Source: Ruminococcus sp. (GTDB taxonomy: Bacteria; Bacillota_A; Clostridia; Oscillospirales; Ruminococcaceae). From it: a stretch of 18,184 nucleotides of DNA. Where the stretch lies: assembly GCF_024684275.1 (NCBI RefSeq), contig NZ_JAIKXF010000114.1, forward strand, positions 1 through 18,184, given 5' to 3'. The position numbers and the translations under genes are program-made. Below, in pieces: positions 14,016-18,184 of this stretch. A model generated the notes under the pieces. It was not told where the DNA came from and made no database searches. It worked only from the letters and a program-made list of their open reading frames with translations. The first letter of the stretch is position 1; every line of letters begins with the position of its first letter.

Positions 14016-14306
14016 ATGTTAAGAGGAATAATATATATTTTTATAATAATTTATCTTATAAGTGCGGCAGTAGGAATGGTGGGCTTCTTCATTGATATTG
14101 TAAAATGGCATTTCAAAGAAGAAAAGGAAGACATAATACCGTCAGCAGTATTCAATGAAAGTGAGGTGAACGCAGATGAACGAGGAAACAATGGAGATAG
14201 AGGAAACAACGACAGAATCTGTGACAGAGGAAACGACGGAACAGGAAACGACAACTACGATATTAGTGACGTCTTCCGAAACCTCAACAGTGACAGCAAT
14301 AGTTGA
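14016..14306 (+). CDS. Small phage membrane protein with low-complexity tail
   Basis: 96 aa starting 2 bp after the previous stop, with GATGAGG as ribosome site. The N-terminal membrane segments (GIIYIFIIIYLISAAVGMVGFFIDIV) look genuine. From about residue 54 the protein is read from DNA that also encodes the next gene in another frame, giving an N/D/G/R-rich tail (NNGDRGNNDRICDRGNDG). The overlap is 131 bp. The function is unknown. Confidence 0.55.
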   Translation: MLRGIIYIFIIIYLISAAVGMVGFFIDIVKWHFKEEKEDIIPSAVFNESEVNADERGNNGDRGNNDRICDRGNDGTGNDNYDISDVFRNLNSDSNS

Positions 14307-14502
14307 TGTAGGAGAAGGCTATCCAGATTACAGCGAGAATCCCCTGCACGAATTGTTTGATATGCTTGGAGTAAATCTTGATTACGTTCCGAAGAATCCC
14401 TATCAGTGTTTTTCTATGGCGTGTTCGGTATTAGTAGCTCTATGGTTTATCATATGGTTCTGTAAATTCCTGTTAGCGTGTTCAAAAGATTTGTTTAAAT
14501 AA
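14176..14502 (+). CDS. Acidic Thr/Glu-rich phage membrane protein
   Basis: 108 aa: residues 1-45 are almost all T, E and S (TEETTEQETTTT), a middle folded part (YSENPLHELFDMLGVNLDYVP) follows, then one C-terminal membrane helix (VLVALWFIIWFCKFLLA) and a short basic end. GAGGTG lies 7 nt before the ATG, supporting this start within the previous gene. A Thr-rich acidic arm exposed outside the cell fits a virion tip or surface protein. It ends 13 bp before the Zot gene. Confidence 0.65.
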   Translation: MNEETMEIEETTTESVTEETTEQETTTTILVTSSETSTVTAIVDVGEGYPDYSENPLHELFDMLGVNLDYVPKNPYQCFSMACSVLVALWFIIWFCKFLLACSKDLFK

Positions 14503-14515
14503 GGAATGAAAAGAA

Positions 14516-15325
14516 ATGACAAATATAATTATTATATTAAAAAAATTCTGGAAACTGCCAGTTGTAATATTTTATTATGTATTTGACCTTTGTCTTTATT
14601 ATTACTATCAAAAATACAGGTTGTTCCCCGGGTGGGGAATACACCTGTATACAGGTAAATTCGGACAAGGCAAAACAAGTATGATGACTATGAGAGCTTA
14701 TGAATACGCTGTAAAATACCCACAGCTAAATATCTTAACAAATGTTGAGCTAAAGAATTTCCCTGAGCATACAAGAATTATACCTCTTAAAGAAGCTAAA
14801 GATATTCTGAATGCTCCAAAGAATACGTTAGTGCTGATTGACGAGATAGGTACCTTGTTCAATTCCAGAGATTTCAGCACAGGAAAGAACAGTGTTCCGA
14901 AACCTGTGTTCCAACATTTGTGCCAGTGCAGAAAAAGGCACATGATGATAATGGCAACAGTACAGCGATTCAATCTTTTGGATAAGCAGATAAGGGATAT
15001 AACTGCAACAGTAAAGACTTGTTCTGCTATAGGTAAATATCCGTTCACAAGATTGTATACGATAGTTACATACAGTATAGATGAATATGAAGCGTATACA
15101 GCAAATAAGATGTACAATCCTTCTCCGAGCTATTCAGAGGTAGTAATACAGAAAGAACAATATAGACACCTGTATGACACTACAGAGCTTATACAGGGAC
15201 TGCTTACAGCAGATTACTTGTCAGATGAAGAAATACTCAGGAATCAAGGAATTACGGCAGAGTTCATGGACGGAAGCAAGGAAGGTCAGAGAGCATACAG
15301 GAAGGCTGTAAAACGTCGGCGGTGA
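14516..15325 (+). CDS. Zot/pI-family phage assembly ATPase
   Basis: 269 aa. Walker A GKFGQGKTS at residues 47-55 and Walker B LVLIDE at 105-110, followed by the CRKRHMMIMATVQR segment, mark the Zot/pI family that powers extrusion of filamentous phages through the cytoplasmic membrane. Unlike M13 pI, which has its membrane helix after the ATPase and a periplasmic tail, this protein has a hydrophobic segment before it (about residues 12-31) and a soluble basic end (KAVKRRR). This fits a host without an outer membrane. Confidence 0.88.
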   Translation: MTNIIIILKKFWKLPVVIFYYVFDLCLYYYYQKYRLFPGWGIHLYTGKFGQGKTSMMTMRAYEYAVKYPQLNILTNVELKNFPEHTRIIPLKEAKDILNAPKNTLVLIDEIGTLFNSRDFSTGKNSVPKPVFQHLCQCRKRHMMIMATVQRFNLLDKQIRDITATVKTCSAIGKYPFTRLYTIVTYSIDEYEAYTANKMYNPSPSYSEVVIQKEQYRHLYDTTELIQGLLTADYLSDEEILRNQGITAEFMDGSKEGQRAYRKAVKRRR

Positions 15326-15364
15326 GTGGGGCAGGGGAGCCCCTTTGGGGCTCCCACTCCCCAC
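15326..15364. repeat. GC-rich hairpin downstream of the Zot gene
   Basis: 18-nt arms GTGGGGCAGGGGAGCCCC (15326-15343) and 15347-15364 pair at 15 of 18 positions with a TTT loop. The seven bp next to the loop (GGAGCCCC side) are GC-only apart from one A-T. There is no T-run. It sits just upstream of the candidate origin and may be part of it or slow transcription. Confidence 0.6.
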
Positions 15365-15373
15365 CGCACCGCC

Positions 15374-15409
15374 TGTGGCTCTACTTGATTATAGCCACAT
15401 ATTAGTGGC
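15374..15409 (+). other. Candidate double-strand origin (rolling-circle nick site)
   Basis: Stem TGTGGCT / AGCCACA (15374-15380, 15393-15399) carries a 12-nt loop containing ACTTGAT (15383-15389). This resembles the Rep-cut core of phiX174 and pC194-type origins, which break after CTTG. A second, overlapping hairpin GCCAC-ATATTA-GTGGC occupies 15394-15409. The site lies just upstream of the replication initiator gene. A third palindrome, GTTGCA-AA-TGCAAC, is at 15425-15438. Confidence 0.65.
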
Positions 15410-15456
15410 AAACCTAAAGAAAATGTTGCAAATGCAACAGAAATGAGTTGATATAT

Positions 15457-16482
15457 ATGAACCACTTACAGGAGCTTGTGGACTATACTCCTAAGACTTC
15501 AGGAGAAGTCTACAGGAATAGTAAAACAAAGATATATACCGACGGAACAACAAATACTATAGTAAGTCGGGCAAGCATTTTTAAAGATAAATATATATTA
15601 ACTGAGAACACAGAGAACAAAGACGAACAAAAGCAAGATAATATAAAGCTTATGCGTGAAGCATATGAAGATAAAATTGATAAAGTCTATACGATACTTA
15701 AAAGGTGTGGAATTATGTCAACTGATTTTTGGGAACTTACATCATATGAGAATGATGATGATTTTCTTTGTCGATTAACTAATATCGGAATGAGTATCCA
15801 TGATTATGATTACTGTAATAATTACTTCAAAAAGAAGATACCACAGGAGAAAAGCAAATCAACCTCATACCCGAGAGCAGACAGTGTAAAGAGAGCTAAA
15901 GACCAGATATTTGATTACGTCCTTAATAATGACTTTGATTACTTCTTTACAGGAACTATAAACCCTGAGTTATTTGACAGTAAAGAACCTAAAGACTTGC
16001 TCAAACCTGTTCAGAATTGGCTCAAAGATAGAGTTAAACGTGATAATATGTCTTATCTTATGATTGCTGAACGTCATAAAAAAGGCGGAATACATTTTCA
16101 TGGACTCCTCAGAGCAGACAAGATAAAGCTTGAAGATAGTGGAACTAAGCTGTATGAAGGACATAAGAAACCAATATCCAATGATCGTGCTGAAAAGCTC
16201 GGTCTGTATGGTGGACGAACTGTATATAACTTGAAGTCATGGAAGTTTGGCTTTACAACCTGTGTGCCTCTTGTCGGTGACAGAATGAATACTGCATTTT
16301 ATGTTACAAAGTATATCACTAAGGACTGTAAGAAAATATTCGGTAGCTTCTTTTGGCATAGTAGGAACTTAAAAAAGCCCCTTATTGTCATAGATGATAT
16401 GGACTTTGATAATTTAGAAGCTGTAGAAAGTAACGGCTTTAAATACATATTCAAGAGAGGTAGCGAAAATGCGTCAGAGTGA
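15457..16482 (+). CDS. HUH rolling-circle replication initiator (phiX174 gpA-like motifs)
   Basis: 341 aa. Numbered from this ATG: motif 1 FTGTINP (164-170), the metal-binding HUH motif HFH (213-215, in GGIHFHGLL), and the catalytic helix YVTKYITK with Y282 and Y286 four apart, as in phiX174 gpA and related initiators. It would nick the plus strand at the origin just upstream and start replication of the circular form. A TTG start nine bases upstream is possible; neither has a strong ribosome site, so the gene may be weakly translated. Its end overlaps the next gene by 14 bp. Confidence 0.88.
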   Translation: MNHLQELVDYTPKTSGEVYRNSKTKIYTDGTTNTIVSRASIFKDKYILTENTENKDEQKQDNIKLMREAYEDKIDKVYTILKRCGIMSTDFWELTSYENDDDFLCRLTNIGMSIHDYDYCNNYFKKKIPQEKSKSTSYPRADSVKRAKDQIFDYVLNNDFDYFFTGTINPELFDSKEPKDLLKPVQNWLKDRVKRDNMSYLMIAERHKKGGIHFHGLLRADKIKLEDSGTKLYEGHKKPISNDRAEKLGLYGGRTVYNLKSWKFGFTTCVPLVGDRMNTAFYVTKYITKDCKKIFGSFFWHSRNLKKPLIVIDDMDFDNLEAVESNGFKYIFKRGSENASE

Positions 16483-16705
16483 ATTTTCATTGTTGTATGC
16501 ATATCTGTATAACAATCAGTTGGAGCTTGAACAGGAAGTAAAACAAATGCAAACAAATATCCGTTATCGTCGGATAGATGAAACAGACTGCTTTGAGCTT
16601 GCCTGTGCAATAGAGCGTCTGAATACCTTCAAACAAGTATCAGAGGATATACGGAGTATGCTTGGTATATTCGATAAAAAGTGTAAAAAGGAGAATAAAA
16701 AATGA
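16469..16705 (+). CDS. Small helical accessory phage protein
   Basis: 78 aa, predicted all-helical, charged, without a membrane segment: NNQLELEQEVKQMQTNIRYR and DCFELACAIERLNTFKQVSEDIR. A homolog with the same spacing lies on the minus strand at the window end (17989-18184). GAGAGG precedes the ATG. Because it always follows the replication gene region it may be an initiator partner; that is a guess. The stop overlaps the next ATG (ATGA). Confidence 0.8.
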   Translation: MRQSEFSLLYAYLYNNQLELEQEVKQMQTNIRYRRIDETDCFELACAIERLNTFKQVSEDIRSMLGIFDKKCKKENKK

Positions 16706-16839
16706 AAGTATTATTTATTATTATGGTAATTGTTTACCTTTCATTATGCGTAATATCAGCAGTTAAAAAAAGAAAAGCAAAGAAGGAGTTTACCTATGAT
16801 TATTCCAAAAGTAAGCAAAGTAAAGTACAGAAGCAATAA
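16702..16839 (+). CDS. Small single-span membrane protein
   Basis: 45 aa: MKVLFIIMVIVYLSLCVISA forms one membrane helix, followed by a strongly basic tail (VKKRKAKKE). AAAAGGAG lies 7 nt upstream and the start overlaps the previous stop. The last 44 bp overlap the next gene. It has no counterpart in the second prophage. Confidence 0.65.
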   Translation: MKVLFIIMVIVYLSLCVISAVKKRKAKKEFTYDYSKSKQSKVQKQ

Positions 16840-16981
16840 GCGCATTAAGCGCAACCTGTTTACCCGAGCATTAAGAGATATTCAATTACAATGCTATGAG
16901 GGTTATTACAGTATGCAATGTGATAGCTGTAAAATAAGGAAAAGCTGTTGGTTCTGTGGCTTAAAGCCTGTAAAGGAGTAA
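16796..16981 (+). CDS. Small cysteine-rich protein, likely zinc-binding
   Basis: 61 aa with a basic N-terminal half (KYRSNKRIKRN) and five cysteines, C33, C42, C45, C51 and C54, in C-X8-C-X2-C-X5-C-X2-C order, like a small zinc ribbon. A homolog on the minus strand (17823-18005) shares the last twelve residues SCWFCGLKPVKE and the spacing. AAGGAG lies 7 nt upstream of the ATG. The basic arm suggests nucleic acid binding. No family known to me. Confidence 0.8.
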   Translation: MIIPKVSKVKYRSNKRIKRNLFTRALRDIQLQCYEGYYSMQCDSCKIRKSCWFCGLKPVKE

Positions 16982-16985
16982 TTAT

Positions 16986-17132
16986 ATGATTGTTTTATTT
17001 ATAATAGTTATTGGGCTTTCTTTATCTGGTGTAATAGGTTGGTTACTTATTTCATTTGCTTATTGTTTTTGGCATGGTTGTACATTTAAAGAGTTGTGGG
17101 ATTTTTCTGATATAAAGTCTGGAAAGGAGTAA
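16986..17132 (+). CDS. Small membrane protein
   Basis: 48 aa: one hydrophobic stretch (about residues 2-28) and a short polar C-terminus FKELWDFSDIKSGKE. AAAGGAG lies 9 nt upstream of the ATG, formed by the end of the previous gene. The 3' end again contains an AAAGGAG that serves the next gene. Function unknown. Confidence 0.65.
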   Translation: MIVLFIIVIGLSLSGVIGWLLISFAYCFWHGCTFKELWDFSDIKSGKE

Positions 17133-17134
17133 TT

Positions 17135-17287
17135 ATGTGGACTTTATTAGATATACATGAATTTATCATACGTGATTGTATTTTTAATTGTCCGTATGAT
17201 CTCGGTAAAATTTGTACTTGTTTATCATTAGTATGTAATCTTTCGTATGATATATCATTAGACATGATTGAAAACGGTTATTATTGA
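17135..17287 (+). CDS. Small cysteine-rich protein
   Basis: 50 aa with cysteines in DCIFNCPYD and KICTCLSLVC, without a membrane helix. AAGGAG lies 6 nt upstream of the ATG. In the second prophage another cysteine-rich small protein (17689-17817) occupies the matching place between the zinc-like gene and the last membrane protein. They share little sequence beyond the cysteines. Confidence 0.6.
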   Translation: MWTLLDIHEFIIRDCIFNCPYDLGKICTCLSLVCNLSYDISLDMIENGYY

Positions 17288-17299
17288 GGAGAATGAAAA

Positions 17300-17455
17300 A
17301 TGATAAGAATTATAATTACGCTTCTGATATTATTATTAATCGCTTTTGTAGGCTTATTCTTGTATGCATGGTCATATGCAAAATCACAGGGTTATACCTT
17401 AAAGCAATTATGGATAATATATAATCAGATAGAAGACGAAACCAAAAAGGGATAG
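17300..17455 (+). CDS. Small membrane protein, last gene of the first prophage
   Basis: 51 aa: IIITLLILLLIAFVGLFLYAW is a membrane helix, followed by YAKSQGYTLKQLWIIYNQIEDE. The start of that tail resembles FKELWD in the earlier small membrane protein (16986-17132), so the two may be duplicates. GAGGAG precedes the ATG. It ends 42 bp before the right att repeat. Confidence 0.7.
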   Translation: MIRIIITLLILLLIAFVGLFLYAWSYAKSQGYTLKQLWIIYNQIEDETKKG

Positions 17456-17474
17456 GGAATTTTGGGGCGCATAT

Positions 17475-17496
17475 GGTGGAGTGTTGAAACTCCACC
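17475..17496. repeat. Hairpin before the right att site
   Basis: Perfect 8-bp stem GGTGGAGT / ACTCCACC with a 6-nt loop. No T-run follows, so it is at best a weak terminator. It ends one base before the att repeat, and the second prophage has no counterpart at its own end. Confidence 0.6.
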
Positions 17497-17497
17497 T

Positions 17498-17519
17498 AAA
17501 GTTTCACCAAACTTTGATT
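17498..17519 (+). repeat. Right attachment site (22-bp direct repeat)
   Basis: Identical over 22 bp to 10461-10482; the match ends at a T/A difference. It marks the right boundary of the first prophage. Confidence 0.75.
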
Positions 17520-17531
17520 TGGTGAAACTTT
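17498..17531. repeat. 14-bp inverted repeat joining two prophages tail to tail
   Basis: AAAGTTTCACCAAA (17498-17511) and its exact complement TTTGGTGAAACTTT (17518-17531) are separated by CTTTGA. The left arm is the right att of the first prophage. The right arm is an att core in the opposite orientation at the end of the second. It could also fold as a bidirectional transcription stop for the converging genes, but its T-tracts are short. Confidence 0.85.
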
Positions 17532-17534
17532 GTA

Positions 17535-17681
17535 TCAAATTTCATTATCATCATTATAGCACTCTTTTTCTTCTGATTCAAGCCTTTTCTTCACATTCTT
17601 TATATAGCATGAATAAAAAAGCGAAAGCATGAAAAATAAAATACACGCAAATATAAAAACTGTAAACACTTTTGCTAACAT
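17535..17681 (-). CDS. Small membrane protein, last gene of the second prophage
   Basis: 48 aa: a hydrophobic stretch MLAKVFTVFIFACILFFMLS with a charged tail (KKRLESEEKE). The ATG at 17681 is preferred because GAGGAGTG lies upstream; the longer frame from 17729 is in the preceding gene. Same place and design as 17300-17455 in the first prophage. It stops 3 bp before the inverted att core. Confidence 0.7.
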   Translation of the reverse strand: MLAKVFTVFIFACILFFMLSLFYSCYIKNVKKRLESEEKECYNDDNEI

Positions 17682-17688
17682 AAAAAAA

Positions 17689-17817
17689 TCACTCCTCATC
17701 AGACGAAAAAATAGATTCAAGCAAATCATTCATGTATTCAACAGCAAATTCGTAAAATTCGCAGCCAACACACTTAGTAATATCCTCACAAGAACATAAA
17801 ATTCCACAACACGACAT
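17689..17817 (-). CDS. Small cysteine-rich acidic protein
   Basis: 42 aa, with six cysteines in the first 19 residues (MSCCGILCSCEDITKCVGC) and an acidic helical end (LLESIFSSDEE). AAAGGAG lies upstream of the ATG. It is the positional equivalent of 17135-17287. A metal-binding or disulfide role is possible but unproven. Confidence 0.65.
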   Translation of the reverse strand: MSCCGILCSCEDITKCVGCEFYEFAVEYMNDLLESIFSSDEE

Positions 17818-17822
17818 AAAAA

Positions 17823-18005
17823 TCACTCCTTTACAGGTTTTAAACCACAGAACCAACAACTTTTATAGATCGGACATAACTTACCGCAGGTCATAGGAAA
17901 ATTACCTTTGTAACATTCCATTTGAAGAAAATTAATAACTCTGTTATTTTCAACAACTGACTTTCGTTTGAATGACTTATATTTTTTTCTACTCGGTATC
18001 AACAT
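17823..18005 (-). CDS. Small cysteine-rich protein, homolog of the first prophage copy
   Basis: 60 aa. It aligns end to end with the protein at 16796-16981: similar starts (MLIPSRKKYK against MIIPKVSKVK), basic N-terminal half, then C31, C40, C44, C50, C53 and an identical SCWFCGLKPVKE end. The CX2C of the first copy is CX3C here. The start at 18005 is chosen by that match; an ATG at 18014 is possible. Confidence 0.82.
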   Translation of the reverse strand: MLIPSRKKYKSFKRKSVVENNRVINFLQMECYKGNFPMTCGKLCPIYKSCWFCGLKPVKE

Positions 18006-18184
18006 TATCTTCATTCCTTTCATTAAGTTTAAGTAATAAACGAATATGTTTTGTAATTTCTTTAAATGTTTCAAGCTCTTGTTGAGCTAACATTAATTCA
18101 ATACAATCAACAGTATCTATATTCCTAAAACGGATATTACTTTGAAGCTGATGTACATGATTTTCAAGCCTAACACGATTATTA
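17989..18184 (-). CDS. Helical accessory phage protein, partial (N-terminus outside window)
   Basis: 64 C-terminal residues, reading NNRVRLENHVHQLQSNIRFR and so on. It aligns with 16469-16705 (NNQLELEQEVKQMQTNIRYR), including the shared pattern NIRxRxID, TDC/VDC and the TFK-IR spacing. Its end overlaps the start of the next gene by 17 bp. The small membrane gene found between these two in the first prophage is missing here. Confidence 0.8.
   Translation of the reverse strand, partial: NNRVRLENHVHQLQSNIRFRNIDTVDCIELMLAQQELETFKEITKHIRLLLKLNERNEDNVDTE

Larger units (their letters stand above)
10461..17519 (+). mobile_element. Integrated filamentous phage (inovirus prophage), apparently complete
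   Basis: A block of about 7.05 kb between 22-bp direct repeats has the gene set and order of a filamentous phage. From left to right: repressor arm (minus strand), ssDNA-binding candidate, major coat protein, terminator, pIII-like adsorption protein, small membrane proteins, Zot/pI ATPase, rolling-circle origin, HUH initiator, and small accessory genes. The proteins are intact, so it may be active. Secretin and integrase genes are missing. Families are recognised by motif and synteny, not by database search. Confidence 0.9.
17518..18184 (-). mobile_element. 3' end of a second inovirus-like prophage, inverted
   Basis: Four minus-strand genes repeat the end cassette of the first prophage: the helical accessory protein, the zinc-like protein ending SCWFCGLKPVKE, a cysteine-rich small protein and a small membrane protein. 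About 41 bp around the end of the zinc-like gene match at all but four positions between the copies. The element continues past the window; its Rep and structural genes are not seen here. Confidence 0.82.

Noticed and set aside
15394..15409. Geminivirus-like origin (ATATTA loop in the GCCAC/GTGGC hairpin)
   Set aside because: The adjacent ACTTGAT loop fits the paired-tyrosine Rep much better, and the ATATTA loop lacks the rest of the nonanucleotide. It is kept only as part of the origin feature.
17498..17531. The 14-bp inverted repeat as a plain bidirectional terminator
   Set aside because: It has only short T-tracts, and its left arm is identical over 22 bp to the other phage boundary, which a terminator would not explain. 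A secondary role in stopping transcription is not excluded.
1..18184. CRISPR arrays, insertion sequences, rRNA, restriction or toxin-antitoxin systems
   Set aside because: No regularly spaced repeats, transposase, rRNA or recognisable defence proteins were seen. The direct and inverted repeats found are all explained by att sites, operators or hairpins.

Overview
The window looks like a chromosome segment of a Gram-positive Clostridia, most likely Ruminococcus or a close Oscillospiraceae relative. The reasons are the protein character, strong AAGGAGG-type ribosome binding sites, moderately AT-rich DNA and an Rnf complex in the order C-D-G-E-A-B. This host assignment is inference; no rRNA gene is present.

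Positions 1-10433 are ordinary chromosome. They start with the 3' part of a tRNA-Gly(GCC) and a tRNA-Cys(GCA), followed by a terminator. A clear promoter then drives rnfCDGEAB, the six subunits of the ion-translocating ferredoxin:NAD+ oxidoreductase, which ends at a bidirectional terminator. On the minus strand comes asnB - HD-domain hydrolase - pyrB, behind its own promoter. This PyrB carries a C-terminal zinc domain of the PyrI type but no nucleotide-binding regulatory domain. Upstream lies a translationally coupled NUDIX hydrolase - tyrosine recombinase (Xer-like) pair.

Positions 10461-17519 are a compact (about 7.05 kb) integrated filamentous phage (inovirus) bounded by a 22-bp perfect direct repeat with a palindromic core. 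It has a minus-strand arm (repressor plus a glutamine-rich membrane protein). It also has a plus-strand arm: a likely ssDNA-binding protein, 59-aa major coat protein, a central terminator, a large pIII-like surface protein with signal peptide and C-terminal anchor, several small membrane proteins, a Zot/pI-type assembly ATPase, a candidate rolling-circle origin, an HUH replication initiator with paired tyrosines, and a cassette of small membrane and cysteine-rich proteins. Divergent promoters share one -35 region and are covered by four related 16-bp palindromes, forming a typical lysogeny switch. No secretin (pIV) and no phage integrase were found; the first fits a one-membrane host and the second suggests use of a host recombinase.

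From about 17518 to the window end is the 3' end of a second, diverged but clearly homologous inovirus-like prophage in the opposite orientation. Its last genes match the end cassette of the first one. The two prophages lie tail to tail and meet at a 14-bp inverted repeat made of two att cores facing each other. This inverted pair with shared att DNA, the repeated cysteine-rich end cassette, and the coupling of a filamentous phage to a phiX174-like Rep/origin are the most notable parts of the window.
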